Source of the DNA: Erysipelotrichaceae bacterium OPF54
GTDB lineage: Bacteria; Bacillota_I; Bacilli_A; Erysipelotrichales; Erysipelotrichaceae
Direction of reading: 5' to 3'
Assembly: GCA_022834735.1 (NCBI GenBank)
Contig: BQKD01000001.1
Span: forward strand, 2,767,659-2,831,658
Length of the DNA stretch: 64,000 bases
Below are positions 27,831-38,056 of the stretch, one piece after another; positions within the stretch are counted from its first letter, which is position 1, and each line of letters begins with the position of its first letter. Below the pieces are notes generated by a model, which was not told where the DNA came from, ran no database searches, and was given only the letters and a program-made list of their open reading frames with translations. Made by a program: the position numbers and the translations under genes.

Positions 27831-28748
27831 TTACTCGTTGTCCTTCTTTTTCTTCACCACAAAGTAGATGATTCCTGCAACCAGCAGAACGATTACCGCA
27901 CCAAGACCGATCTTGGCAGGCAGGGACATTCCGGACTTCTTATTATTTATTTGATTGTTTTCATCCGGACCGCCCAATGGCACTTCTTCATCATCCAGAT
28001 CAATGATTTCCTGTGGCTGATCTGGCGTATCTGTACCCGGCTCCGTCTCTTCAGTACCTGGCGTCGTTTCTTCTGCTCCAGGCGTTGTGCCTGGTGTGGT
28101 CGTCTCGGCACCAGGCGTTGTCGGCGTTGTCGGAGCAGCCGGTGTCGTACCAGGCGTAGTTGTCGTTCCCGGCGTCGTCTGTGTTTCTGTTGTTGTCGTT
28201 CCCGTCTGCGCAACAGGCGTATACTCGAACGTGAATACATTTTCGGCCGCGTTATCCGATAAGGTACGTACCAGGTTGTATGCCTGCGGCATGTACCCGT
28301 CAATATACAGGAACGCTACCACAGGGCGGTCGCCCACGTTTCCGTAGTATTCGACACTGTCGGCCAGCGCGTTTCCGTTCTGGTCCACATAATTGACCCG
28401 GTATGTCGTTCCGTTTCCTCGAATGCCATAGACCACGACATAGTCCATATCGCGATCTGCAGTCGACGGAAGAGGCTGTATGGACGTCGCATTGTCCTTT
28501 CCGCTTTCCTTGAACCCTTTGACATAGTATTTTTCGTTTTCGAGCTGTACGTTGTTCATATCGAACAGTTCGGCCACCGAAGTGCCTGCATTCGCCTTTT
28601 TCTCGATGACAGAATTGCCGTTGCTGAAGTGTCCCTGCTGACCCGCGTAAACACGGACCGTATAAGGATATTCATCCTGCGCATGCACCGGAGTGCCTGC
28701 AAACAGAAAGCTCAGGAAAAAGGCGCAAAATAATTTAGTGATCCGCAT
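27831..28748 (-). CDS. Membrane-anchored MucBP-like surface protein
   Basis: A 305-residue secreted protein with signal peptide MRITKLFCAFFLSFLFAGTPVHAQ. It has an N-terminal extracellular region, a MucBP-like stretch (YRVNYVDQNGNALADSVEYY, about residues 110-175), a Thr/Pro/Gly-rich linker built from TTPGT-like repeats (about 180-245), a C-terminal membrane segment (GLGAVIVLLVAGIIYFVV) and a KKKKDNE tail. There is no clear LPXTG; EEVPLGGP is the nearest match. The start at 28748 lies inside the previous gene (14-base overlap). It is the last gene of the pilus operon and may bind mucus or anchor the structure. Confidence 0.7.
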   Translation of the reverse strand: MRITKLFCAFFLSFLFAGTPVHAQDEYPYTVRVYAGQQGHFSNGNSVIEKKANAGTSVAELFDMNNVQLENEKYYVKGFKESGKDNATSIQPLPSTADRDMDYVVVYGIRGNGTTYRVNYVDQNGNALADSVEYYGNVGDRPVVAFLYIDGYMPQAYNLVRTLSDNAAENVFTFEYTPVAQTGTTTTETQTTPGTTTTPGTTPAAPTTPTTPGAETTTPGTTPGAEETTPGTEETEPGTDTPDQPQEIIDLDDEEVPLGGPDENNQINNKKSGMSLPAKIGLGAVIVLLVAGIIYFVVKKKKDNE

Positions 28749-29466
28749 TGCGTTTATCCTCCCTGTTCTGTCGGAAGCCGATCCATGCCAGACTGAGCAA
28801 AGCCACCCCACTTGCTCCGCTCAGCACAAGCCATGGAATCCTGCCCGCATAGGCCGACGTATCGACCGAACGAGTGGTCCTTCCGGTCGAGGCGCTGACT
28901 TCTTCGACCGCGAACCGCATTTCCAGATCGGCCAGGGTCGACTGATAGCTATTGCCCTGCGTCTCGCCTTCAAGCGCAACTTCCAGAGCGACCCGTCCGG
29001 CCTGGTTCTGCTTGAGCGTGTCAAGAAAGAAGTATTCGTCCAGGGCGTCGGTTGCCGCGTTCAGACCGACCCCCGCCTTGTTTTCTCCTTCGCCACCTAC
29101 ATTTTCTGAATCGAACAAGGTCTGTTCCCGTCCGTTCGGCCCCGTATAGGTCAGACGGTAGGAATAGGCGCCTCCCGAAGCCACGTCCACCGTATCTTCC
29201 AGAGAACGGAGAACGTCATTGCTCATATACCAGTCGGTTGTTTCCTTGTTCGTGTTGCGGATCGCGACCTGGATGATTGCATTGTCGCCTGGCTGCATCT
29301 CATACAGCACATCATCGATTTCGGCGGTCGAAAAGTTCGATTCCATCTTTTTGTCTTTGGTGAACGTCACCTGCCAGTTTTCCTGTCCGTGCATCGTCTG
29401 TGCCTGCACAGGCGTGCTCAGACATCCTAAAAGCAGGAAAAGACCAAGCATATTTCTTTTTTTCAT
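28735..29466 (-). CDS. Secreted membrane-anchored protein of the pilus operon (unknown family)
   Basis: 243 residues with signal peptide MKKRNMLGLFLLLGCLSTPVQAQ, a beta-rich extracellular region (VLYEMQPGDNAIIQVAIRNTN, then TTDWYMSNDVL) and a C-terminal membrane segment (WLVLSGASGVALLSLAWIG) with a charged tail. Proteins of similar sequence accompany TasA/camelysin-like genes in gut Firmicutes, as far as can be recognised. No LPXTG is present. It overlaps the next gene by 14 bases. Function unknown, but it is certainly surface-located. Confidence 0.7.
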   Translation of the reverse strand: MKKRNMLGLFLLLGCLSTPVQAQTMHGQENWQVTFTKDKKMESNFSTAEIDDVLYEMQPGDNAIIQVAIRNTNKETTDWYMSNDVLRSLEDTVDVASGGAYSYRLTYTGPNGREQTLFDSENVGGEGENKAGVGLNAATDALDEYFFLDTLKQNQAGRVALEVALEGETQGNSYQSTLADLEMRFAVEEVSASTGRTTRSVDTSAYAGRIPWLVLSGASGVALLSLAWIGFRQNREDKRNADH

Positions 29467-29479
29467 GGCATTCCCTCCT

Positions 29480-30259
29480 TTATTGTGGCAGCGACAGCGT
29501 GTTGCCTGTCACCAGTATCTGTTTTCCCCATGAGCTTTCGATCGCGTCCTGCGCATTGTGTTCCTGCACAGCGTCTACGCTCGCTTCCAGGCAGAACTGC
29601 ATCTTGTCGTATGTGTACGTGATGGTCGTCTTTTTGTTTCCGTCAACCACTTCTTCTTTCACTGTCTTATGCTCCTGCAGCTTCGCGTCGACCTTGAACG
29701 AGTCGGTGAGCGGCTCGCTCGTCTGCCCAGGCTCGAGCAGGTCGCGATAGTAATACACTTCCCGTTCCGGCGTGGACGATGCCTTGTCATGAAGCCATAC
29801 ATTTTCATTGATGAAACGGATTTCGATCAGATCCGGCGAGACGGTCGTGATCTTCTGGCCGTTTTCATCGACCCAGTATCGTGTGACAACAATGCGCACG
29901 AACTCGCTGATCTCTCCGGAATTGCGCACAGCGATCGTTTCAGGATACCGCTTGCCGATCACAAACTTTTCATCCCGGCCCAGAAGGTTTTCGAGCAGAG
30001 GACCGGCATTGTTGTCGGTATTGTTTGTCTGTTTCCAGTTTCCGTTCTGGTCATAATCGCGGAAAGATACCACTTCTCCATTTTCAAGCAGAGAAACGCC
30101 AATACGCGAAAGCTGGAGTCGTGTCTGGTGGCGTGGCGAGAAATAGGTGAGGGCAGCACGAGTCCCCGATACACCTGTTCCGAGCAGAAGGCCGACTGCC
30201 ATCACCAGAAGCAAGCCGATCACGACCGGTCTGGAAAGAAATTCCCTTATCTTTTTCAT
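29480..30259 (-). CDS. TasA/camelysin-like secreted protein, larger paralog
   Basis: 259 residues. The long N-terminal signal-anchor (VVIGLLLVMAVGLLLGTGVSGTRA) is followed by ALTYFSPRHQTRLQ, matching the pattern of TasA/CalY proteins, where cleavage is followed by a YFT/YFS strand. The remainder is beta-rich with an EFVRIVVTRYWVDENG stretch. Such proteins form extracellular fibres or bind to them in Bacillus. It shares one base with the preceding gene, so it is translated from the same message. The family assignment is moderate. Confidence 0.65.
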   Translation of the reverse strand: MKKIREFLSRPVVIGLLLVMAVGLLLGTGVSGTRAALTYFSPRHQTRLQLSRIGVSLLENGEVVSFRDYDQNGNWKQTNNTDNNAGPLLENLLGRDEKFVIGKRYPETIAVRNSGEISEFVRIVVTRYWVDENGQKITTVSPDLIEIRFINENVWLHDKASSTPEREVYYYRDLLEPGQTSEPLTDSFKVDAKLQEHKTVKEEVVDGNKKTTITYTYDKMQFCLEASVDAVQEHNAQDAIESSWGKQILVTGNTLSLPQ

Positions 30260-30765
30260 TATCCTTCACCCCGCTCGATTTCTATGGTCCGGTCCCAGTC
30301 GGCCGGAAGCGGATCGCCGTTTTCGTCAAACCGTACCGGGATCGATTCGGAAACAACGATAATGTTGAAATCCTGCGCATCGTCATTGTGCTCATAGTCG
30401 ATCGAGAAGACGATCGTTTGTGTTATGTTACGTCCTTCTTCCGGATATAAAGGAACGCCATATTCCCAGTATTCGCCTGCCTGATGCCAGTTGGCCCCTG
30501 GCTGCACGTCGATTGGAAAAGCGCTGCCTCCGAATGCGCGTACGCGTACATACACGGGCTGGGAATCCGGATCCAGCTGTACCTGCACCTCTTTCATGTT
30601 CGAGCCTGGCAGGTTTTCAACAATTTCGGTCTCTGCTTCCAGAGAAATCTCCACCCGTCCGGACGCGGACGCATAGGTCGTAAAGTAAGCCAGCGCATTC
30701 GGTACAGATAACGTAAGGACGAGTGCCGTCAGGGCCGCAAGGCCGATCCATTGTTTCTTTTTCAT
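30259..30765 (-). CDS. TasA/camelysin-like secreted protein, smaller paralog
   Basis: 168 residues with signal peptide MKKKQWIGLAALTALVLTLS and the downstream ALAYFTTYASASGRVEI segment characteristic of SipW-type substrates (TasA, camelysin). It is beta-rich (PVYVRVRAFGGSAFPI). Members form fibres or act at the surface. In Bacillus they need the special peptidase SipW, whereas here the operon carries a standard Ser-Lys signal peptidase I. It follows the minor pilin-like gene by 3 bases. Confidence 0.7.
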   Translation of the reverse strand: MKKKQWIGLAALTALVLTLSVPNALAYFTTYASASGRVEISLEAETEIVENLPGSNMKEVQVQLDPDSQPVYVRVRAFGGSAFPIDVQPGANWHQAGEYWEYGVPLYPEEGRNITQTIVFSIDYEHNDDAQDFNIIVVSESIPVRFDENGDPLPADWDRTIEIERGEG

Positions 30766-30768
30766 GAT

Positions 30769-31776
30769 TTATCGACCTCCAAAGTCCTGCTGCGGCTCAT
30801 TCATCGCCTGCCGCTCATCGTATGTATAGCGGTTGTTGACAGAACTGCCATGACGATCCGTATTGTTCGAATCGTTCGTAAACGACACGCTCGCGACCGG
30901 ATCGCCGATCGGACGGATCACGGCTGTCTGCGTTCCGCTTCCAACAATTTCATATGAAGCGCCCGAATACTCTTCCCGGACGACGACATACGATCCGACC
31001 GGAATGCAGTTTTCGAGCACAACGCTCTGCTGTCCCGAACCGGTCATCACGATCGATTCGACATTCGAATAGACGAGCGTTTCCATCGTTTCATCTTCAT
31101 ACGCTTCGACCGAAAAAACGAAGGTGGCTGGTCCGTTGTCGTCATAGCGTTCGAGCGTCTTGACAATTTCAAGCGATCCTTTGCGAGGCAGCTCCTCGAC
31201 CTTGAGCGTAATGGCCGTATCGTATTTCCACGATCCGTTTCCCGACGAAATCATTCCGTCCACCTTTTCTTTTGTCGGCAGGGAAAAGAGGATCGGAGAA
31301 AAATTGTATTCATGCGAAGGCGACTGCGCGAAAGTGTACGTTTCTCCCATCAGGTTCTGTTTCGTATACGTTTCCAGATCGCTTCCGTGCGCAACGCCCA
31401 GATACAGTCCGTTCGTCAGTTCGTGTGATTCGTCCATTCCGACAGACGCAACAGGCTCGATCTCTTGTTCCAGCACAATGTTGAGCGCGTTTGACGCAGC
31501 CTGCGTATACTTGTCATTGTCCAGGTCTGTCATGTCCGACAGACCAAGAGAAGAATAGGCAGGATCCACTTCAAACGAATACGTATCGTAGACCGGATCC
31601 GGTACCGTATTTCCGATCCGGTACAGATCGATCACGACATTCGCTTCGCTCAGTTCGGGAAGCGTGCCGTTTTCAAACGTGACCGAGCACGGCCGTTCCG
31701 TTTCCCACGCCCGCACACCTGGTCCGAAAAAGAGCAGACAGGCAGCCAAGCCAATTCCTAGTTTTTTTATGTTCAT
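30769..31776 (-). CDS. Minor pilin-like secreted protein
   Basis: 335 residues with signal peptide (MNIKKLGIGLAACLLFFGPGVRA) and two predicted Cna-B/SpaA-like beta domains. LVVREEYSGASYEIVG-like wording near residue 270 resembles the VxEExxxGY box of isopeptide-bond domains (seen as GSYVVVREEYSGASYEIV). There is no C-terminal LPXTG or membrane segment, unusual for a pilin subunit, so it may be held by association or by the sortase from an internal site. It lies 21 bases after the class C sortase gene. Confidence 0.65.
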   Translation of the reverse strand: MNIKKLGIGLAACLLFFGPGVRAWETERPCSVTFENGTLPELSEANVVIDLYRIGNTVPDPVYDTYSFEVDPAYSSLGLSDMTDLDNDKYTQAASNALNIVLEQEIEPVASVGMDESHELTNGLYLGVAHGSDLETYTKQNLMGETYTFAQSPSHEYNFSPILFSLPTKEKVDGMISSGNGSWKYDTAITLKVEELPRKGSLEIVKTLERYDDNGPATFVFSVEAYEDETMETLVYSNVESIVMTGSGQQSVVLENCIPVGSYVVVREEYSGASYEIVGSGTQTAVIRPIGDPVASVSFTNDSNNTDRHGSSVNNRYTYDERQAMNEPQQDFGGR

Positions 31777-31797
31777 ATCGACACCCTTTCCAGCTTT

Positions 31798-32619
31798 CTA
31801 TTTCACAAAACGGTCTTTCACAAAGATCCACACAAACAGGATGAGCAAGATGATCCCGGCAATCACGACAGCCACCACGTTCCGGTCAAACAAGGATGCG
31901 TCCTGCGTGGTCATGTCTTCCGGAAGGTTCGCAATACGATGTCCGCGCACAAGCAGACGGTGCGAATTGATACCGTACGGCGTGCAGGTCACCAAAGTCA
32001 CCAGATCTTCGCCCGGAACAATTTCCAGATCATTCACTTCCGACGGAAGAACGGTCCGGATCTGATCCACCTCATAGGTCAAGGTCTTGCCAAGCACCCG
32101 GATCATGAACACATCCCCTTCGGTCAGCTTCACGATGTCTGTAAAGAGCCTGGCCGAAGGCAGTCCCCGGTGTCCGGAGATGACGGCGTGTGTGCTGGGC
32201 CCTCCTACGGGAAGGGAGGAGCCTTCGATGTGGCCGATGTTCTTCTGCAGCAGATCCTCGTCCGTACCATGGAAGATCGGCAAATTGATCCGTACAGAAG
32301 GAATAACGACCGTTCCCATCAAACCGTCATCATTGACATTCAGCGTTTTCTCATACCGTGCATGCATCTGTTCTGAAGGAAAATACCGATTGCTTTCCGA
32401 AAGCAGATCTTCGTTGTATTTCTTTGCGTCTGCGAGCATGAGCTCCAGATCGACCGCATTCATCTGAGCCACAGCTTCATCATATGTTGCCACTGCACGG
32501 GCCGCATACATATCGTTCCACCAGTTCGCGACCGTAGGATACAACAGCAAGGACAACCCTACCGTGAAAGCCACAATCAACAGAACCGTAGACCAATTCT
32601 TTTTTAAGTAATTTTTCAT
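31798..32619 (-). CDS. Class C (pilin-polymerising) sortase
   Basis: A 273-residue membrane transpeptidase with an N-terminal membrane segment (TVLLIVAFTVGLSLLLYPTV) and a C-terminal one (VVAVVIAGIILLILFVWIFV). Catalytic His lies in VISGHRGLPSARLF, Cys in LVTLVTCTPYGINSHRLLVR, and Arg follows nine residues after the Cys. The two-segment layout and TCTPYGINSHRL are typical of class C sortases, which join pilin subunits through LPXTG and a pilin-motif lysine. It sits between the major and minor pilin genes. Confidence 0.93.
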   Translation of the reverse strand: MKNYLKKNWSTVLLIVAFTVGLSLLLYPTVANWWNDMYAARAVATYDEAVAQMNAVDLELMLADAKKYNEDLLSESNRYFPSEQMHARYEKTLNVNDDGLMGTVVIPSVRINLPIFHGTDEDLLQKNIGHIEGSSLPVGGPSTHAVISGHRGLPSARLFTDIVKLTEGDVFMIRVLGKTLTYEVDQIRTVLPSEVNDLEIVPGEDLVTLVTCTPYGINSHRLLVRGHRIANLPEDMTTQDASLFDRNVVAVVIAGIILLILFVWIFVKDRFVK

Positions 32620-32641
32620 GTAGAGCTCTCCTCGCCATTGT

Positions 32642-32733
32642 CAGAAAGAGGAAGAACCTCTTTCTGCAACAGCAATTCAATATAGAATTTTTTATTCACA
32701 TATTGCATAGGGAAGAAAGGAGATCCTTTCTTC
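32642..32733 (-). promoter_or_regulatory. Two RNA hairpins between the major pilin and sortase genes
   Basis: GAAGAAAGGA (32712-32721) pairs with TCCTTTCTTC (32724-32733) just after the pilin stop. CAGAAAGAGG (32642-32651) pairs with CCTCTTTCTG (32657-32666) before the sortase gene. Neither is followed by a clear T run, so they may act as partial terminators or message-protecting hairpins that set a high pilin to sortase ratio. Confidence 0.5.
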
Positions 32734-32757
32734 AAAGTATTATGATCATTCGATCAG

Positions 32758-34464
32758 TTAGTTTTCGTGACCCATTCTTTTCTTGGTTACGAGAAGCACG
32801 GCTGATCCGATCAGAAGGATTCCGCCTGCTACATAGAGCAGTGTTGTTCCCATACCACCAGTTTCTGGGAGGGTAGTACCTTTCGTGTTTTCAACAGTTG
32901 TTGTAACAGTTCCTGTGTCTGGTACTCCTGGAGTGGTGGTATTACCGATTTGAATTGATACTTCTTTCAATTGCTTATTAGATTGTGTAGATGAAATTGT
33001 GAATTGAATAGGATCAATAATCAGGTTATATCCATCTGGAGCTTTTGTTTCTTGTAAGTAATAATCTCCATCTCCCAAACCTTGAATTCCAAATTGACCT
33101 TTATTGTTACCATTTGTTTTTGAAATAAGCAAATAGTTTTCTCTATCTACCGCATTGGTTGCAATCTTACTGTTCAATCCATCGTCAGTTAACGTTTCCC
33201 AACCTGTGATTTTATTACTTGCATCCATTACCGCATATTCTTTGCTTGTTCCATTCATTCGATATACAACGAATTCAGCGCCATCCAATTTGATTTTATC
33301 GCCTTCTTTAGCGACTTTTGTTCCATCTAATTCGAAAGTGAATACAATTGCTTTATCTTCTGGAGTTGTTCCATGTGGAGGTTGACCCGCGCCATTCCAA
33401 TTCGGATTATTTGAGTAATTTACAACTACTTTATTTGGATTGCCATCACTTCCAATAACGGCATTGTTGTTCAATGTAGCTTTATAAGTGATAAAAATAT
33501 GTTTACCTGCTGCGTAATTTGGAGTTTCAGCCTTGCCATCTTTAATGTTGGAATCTGTAAAAGTAAATGTTCGGTTATCTTTACCAATTCCTGTTACACC
33601 CGATGCTTTAAACCAACTAGTGATATTTTCATCTGCATTCTCCCCTTCTGTGACTAAAACATTATCATCTGACAAGTATGCATTGAAAATTACTTCTTTT
33701 GTAGAGTCATCTACTACTGGATCTAATGCATTGGAAGCAGTATCCGAGAACTGTAAGAAGTAACTCTCATAGTTTGCTAAAGCTTCTTCATCGATAATTT
33801 GTGTATGGAGTTTAAATGTTACTTTTTTTCCAATACTTGAATCTGTTGATCCTGCAAAGTCGCTATCAGTCTCATTTTTAACTGTTTTGTCGACAGTTAC
33901 GTTATCTTTCTTTTCTTTAACAGATACATTTCCATTTACTGCTAAAATGGCAGGATTAAGAGCATCTCCGTTAGTAAGATTTTGTGTAGTATCAACAATC
34001 AAATAGTATCCTTGACGAACAGTATTTTCCCTTTGGTTAAGCTGAATAGAGATAGTAGTTTTATTTTCAAATGCAATTTGAGCTACTTTATTAGCATCTT
34101 CAACAGATAATCCACTGAATTTATTAGCTACATCTGTTGGTGTTGAATTCGCTGTTAAATCCCATGCTGGAAAAGCTTCCATCAATTTTGTCACAAAATC
34201 TGAAGATTTAATTCCATCACCCCAGTCGATATTACTCAATACACCTGTATTTGTTGTAGTTCCATCTACTGTAACGTCTTCACGAATCGCGTCCCCTTTA
34301 AAAATCTGATAGGCAACAAATGAATGATTTGCAATATTGACAGTAATGGTTGCTGTCGGATCTTGTGGCGCTGAAGTAACTCCTTCTGCCAACGTCGGCA
34401 CTACAGTAACAGCCATCATAACAACAGCCACCAATAGCGCACTCATCTTCTTTAATAATTTCAT
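32758..34464 (-). CDS. Major pilin, LPXTG-anchored, isopeptide-domain type
   Basis: 568 residues with signal peptide MKLLKKMSALLVAVVMMAVT. Several Ig-like isopeptide domains follow, with a pilin-motif-like lysine region near residue 190 (VTVDKTVKNETDSDF) and an E-box in the last domain (YYLQETKAPDGYNLI, near 505). The sorting signal is TLPETGGMG, then a membrane segment and KKRMGHEN. This is the expected shaft subunit polymerised by the downstream class C sortase. Base composition is clearly more AT-rich than the flanking lepB and sortase genes. Confidence 0.9.
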   Translation of the reverse strand: MKLLKKMSALLVAVVMMAVTVVPTLAEGVTSAPQDPTATITVNIANHSFVAYQIFKGDAIREDVTVDGTTTNTGVLSNIDWGDGIKSSDFVTKLMEAFPAWDLTANSTPTDVANKFSGLSVEDANKVAQIAFENKTTISIQLNQRENTVRQGYYLIVDTTQNLTNGDALNPAILAVNGNVSVKEKKDNVTVDKTVKNETDSDFAGSTDSSIGKKVTFKLHTQIIDEEALANYESYFLQFSDTASNALDPVVDDSTKEVIFNAYLSDDNVLVTEGENADENITSWFKASGVTGIGKDNRTFTFTDSNIKDGKAETPNYAAGKHIFITYKATLNNNAVIGSDGNPNKVVVNYSNNPNWNGAGQPPHGTTPEDKAIVFTFELDGTKVAKEGDKIKLDGAEFVVYRMNGTSKEYAVMDASNKITGWETLTDDGLNSKIATNAVDRENYLLISKTNGNNKGQFGIQGLGDGDYYLQETKAPDGYNLIIDPIQFTISSTQSNKQLKEVSIQIGNTTTPGVPDTGTVTTTVENTKGTTLPETGGMGTTLLYVAGGILLIGSAVLLVTKKRMGHEN

Positions 34465-34581
34465 AAAGTATTTTCCTTTCTCTCTTTACTTAAAGTATTC
34501 AATTATAGTTAAACGTAATAACAAATTATAAATTTTCAATCATCACTCCCTTGTTTCCCCTTATTTTAATGATCCGTCCCC

Positions 34582-37500
34582 TTATCTTTTCCTTTTTCTC
34601 CACCTTCCTTTTCTTTTTAAGGTCAGCGCATAGAAGGATGTTGTCATCACTCCTGCACTGCCTGCTATAAGTGGTGGATCTATTCCTAAACTTCCTGTTT
34701 CTGGAAGTTCGAAATACTTGTGATTAAACACTTTAACAAATTGACTTAAACTTGATCCACTTGAAGGAATTTGACCTGTGATAATATATTTACCATTTAT
34801 AGGTTTAGTTTCAGAGTCAGTAATGATACAAGCACTTCCTAACTCTTGGCAATGTGAAATCTTGATTGAATCATTCTCTTGTTCAACATTCTCGGTTATC
34901 GTATATTTTGTTCCCAAGGGTAAATACTTAATTACAGCATACTGATTATTTTTTAATAGAATTTTACCTCGACTGTGGAATGTCACATTAGAACGATTTT
35001 CATCAATAATATCATTGCCACCATCTGTGGATTTTGTATAAACAGTCAACGCATATTCATGAGCCAATTCTTTATTATTTGGATCTTTAAGTTCTATTTC
35101 AAATTCATAATCTTTGTTAGGATCTGGATCATTGGTTTGTTTTTCGATTTTCAATTCTCCAGTAGCGTTATTCGGGGTTTTAGAAACTACATTCGGCAAT
35201 GTATATTCCATATAGCAAGAGGAACCTGCTTGTCCTCTCTCAAGATAATAAATAGTTAATGTGTGTTTACCAGGCAGGAGACTATCACCTAAAGCTTCAC
35301 GAATATCAACTTCAGCACCAATAGATTGATGAACTCCTCCAATATCACAAATCAGTTGATTATCAAGATATACCCACATATCATCATCACCGTAAAAAAA
35401 GTAACGTAACGGTCCGGTATAATTCTTGTCTAAATTAAATTCGACCTGGTATTTCATACCAAATAAGGTATTATGATCCTGTCCATCATCGCTTGGGTAA
35501 GTTCCATTCATCCCGTATGTTTCGTCATTATACTTTAACGTGGGCTGATTATTTTGCGACCCATAATTTTTGCTTTTATTATAATTGTCCAATGGCCAGA
35601 AACCATTGTAATGGAACCTGTTTTGTTGTTCGCCCTCAGGAGTATATGCATCTCCGGTTGTAAATTGATCTAAAGTGTCTTTTCTATATTCGTTAGGCCC
35701 ATTTACTCCATATAACGAGTAAGTATCTCCTGTTCTATTAAATTTTAAAGATCCAGACAAGGCCTTGCTTTTCCCAAACTTTGCTTCACCATCATCAAAT
35801 AATTTAGGAGCGTTCACGTTATATTGGATATTTCCGTTTGTGTCTAAAGAATTTTGCACTAATCCGAATATTGGGTGAGATCTTACAGATCTTTGCACAT
35901 TTATCGTCTGATTATTTCCGTTCTTATCCTTAACATTTTGTGTAGTAGTGAATTCTAAATTTCCTGCGGATTGATTAATATTTTTTCCATTCTTATTTAC
36001 ATTCACGCTTGTATCATTGCTATAGAATTTCTGAGAAATATACTTATTACCAAGCACTAAAGTCGGCGATTGTGTAGAGATATAATTATTCTCATTATTT
36101 ATACCTACTCTTCCTCCATTTTGTGTATGAATGTTGAGATTATTATCATAAAAATCGTAATCCCAAAAAGTTGTATTCTCTTGAGCATTTGATTTTGTTT
36201 CTTCAAATACGAGTCTAATTTTAGTTCCTTCGGTAATTAAATAATATTTACCTTTAAATTGAGATGGTTTGGTATCATCATATAAATCATTCCGTAAATT
36301 AGAGTTAGTAAATAAAATGTTTTGTGATAAATCATCTGAATTATACGTAAATTTATCCCAATCGTTCTTGTTTTGTGGCTTGATCCAAATTTCTTTTAAG
36401 TTATATGATGAAATTCCATTTAATTTATTAAAATAGTCAAGACTAGGAGCTTGATGGAATTTATATTTAGTTAATGAATAGATTTCTTCCGGCTCAGAAG
36501 ACAACACTTTATTAAATTTTCCGTTCACGTTTTTGTAGTCTTTATATTTTACATGAGCACCATCAAATTTTTCAGGAATCTGTGTCATATCAATAACTTG
36601 AAAAGTAGAATTTTGACGCTGAGTTTTATCTTGGTTTAAATCCTCATAAGTAGCTAATTCATTTTTTAAAAGGCGTCCATAAATTTCTACTTCAAATTCT
36701 GGATTAGGAGTTATATGGATATCAATTCCTAACAGCTCCGTTGCATTTATGCTGATAGCTATAGGATTGTTGGCATAATTTTTGTTAATCAAAACACTAT
36801 TATTTTGTTCCTCTTCGTTAATAAGTTTTAAATTAAACTGTTTTTTTGTGTTTAATATTGATACGGTTGTTCCCACTTCCGCCTCAGGTGCAACATCCTC
36901 CAGATCCTTTGTTGTATCATATTTCTCTACAAATTGTTCAGTCGGTGTCAGTTCCGCATCAAACTTCTGATCCTTTAAGTCTACCTCCTGATCATTCGCA
37001 AAGAATCTTAGCTTGTAGAAAGAAAGATCAAGCAGATTGTCCTGATCAACATTCTCAAGGCTCTGTTCCTTTAACTGTTCGATCTCAGCCTGTTCTTCTT
37101 CACTCGTTTGTGCCTGCTCATCAATCTTCTCAAGCTGAACAGTCAATAATGGTTTATCCTCATCTTCTTTTTTCTGTTCTTCATTAGCCTGTGCGATCTG
37201 TTCCAGCTCTTCTTTCGTCAGCTCATTTTCAGCATCGATCTTGTCCTGGATATTTTCCTCGTTCAAAGAGAACTTTTTGATTTTTAAACCTTCTTCGTTC
37301 GTTTCTTCGCTATCTTCTTCCGTTTGTTCCTGATTTTCTTCCTGCACATCCTCATCAAACACTCTTGGCGTCAATTTGAGCGTGAAATCCTCGTTCTCGA
37401 TCTCAAACTGTTCAGGCATCCGGAACTCGATCGGATCCGTTTCTTCTTCGTTTGCTTCTTCTTTTCCTGTTTCTTCGTCTGGCCGTTCTTCCTCGTTCGT

Positions 37501-38015
37501 TTCGTTATCGTCGTTTTCTTCCTTATCGGCCGGCACATCGTCTTTGGCATCCGACTCGATCATCGCCACATACGCATTGGTCTCATACTCTTTATCGTCC
37601 AGCGTAATTTCCTTGACCTGACCGTTCAGATCCCCCACAACGATCTTCCTGTTTTCGATATCCGTAACGATACCCGCGTAGTTTCTGATTTCCTTATCCG
37701 GCACGTTTTCATCTTCTTTGTCTTTGATAAAGATGAGATCGCCATCTTTTGGCAGATATCCTTCATCGGCAAACAACTGTTTCTTTGTCAGATCCTCGAT
37801 CCATTCGTTCCAGTCATGACCATACGGGATCTGCTCGTTTTTGATCCCCGCATACCGAAGCACGAACGACACGAACATCACGTTCCAGTCTTCATACGGC
37901 CTGCCATACCATTCGCCATACCGCGTATAGTATTGTTCATGCCCCTCTTCGTCCAGTTCGAAGTTTTCCTTCACTTCTTTATAATCTTTCTGGGAAAGAG
38001 CGATCTGCACCATTC
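34582..38015 (-). pseudogene. Pilus tip adhesin, C-terminal part (gene split by a transposon)
   Basis: The 1141 residues that continue the frame broken at 41337. The domain order is an NlpC/CHAP-like fold (residues about 1-165 of this part), an acidic Glu-rich region (about 165-350), large beta-rich regions, a fibro-slime/PA14-like domain (FFYGDDDMWVYLDNQLICDI, near 880), a CnaB-like domain (about 975-1090) and the sorting signal FELPETGSLG with membrane segment and KRKGRWRKRKR. The CHAP catalytic Cys (DWNVMFVSF) and His (RNYAGIV) are replaced. In isolation the frame could start at ATG 38013, but it has no signal peptide and only a poor ribosome binding site. Confidence 0.85.
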
Positions 38016-38026
38016 TGTAGAGCGTC
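38016..38026 (+). repeat. Left terminal inverted repeat of the transposon
   Basis: TGTAGAGCGTC matches the right end (inverted TGTAGCGCGTC) at 10 of 11 positions. Confidence 0.75.
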
Positions 38027-38056
38027 GTCCTGCTATCCTCGCTTATTTATAAAGAC

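Noticed and set aside
28087..28347. Val/Gly-rich plus-strand frame and repeats suggestive of a CRISPR or tandem array
   Set aside because: The repeats are the codons of the Thr/Pro-rich linker of the MucBP-like protein; no spaced identical repeats exist. No CRISPR array was found anywhere in the window.
37324..38052. 242-codon plus-strand frame rich in Phe/Ile
   Set aside because: Opposite strand of the acidic region of the adhesin; the hydrophobic look comes from reading Glu/Asp codons backwards.
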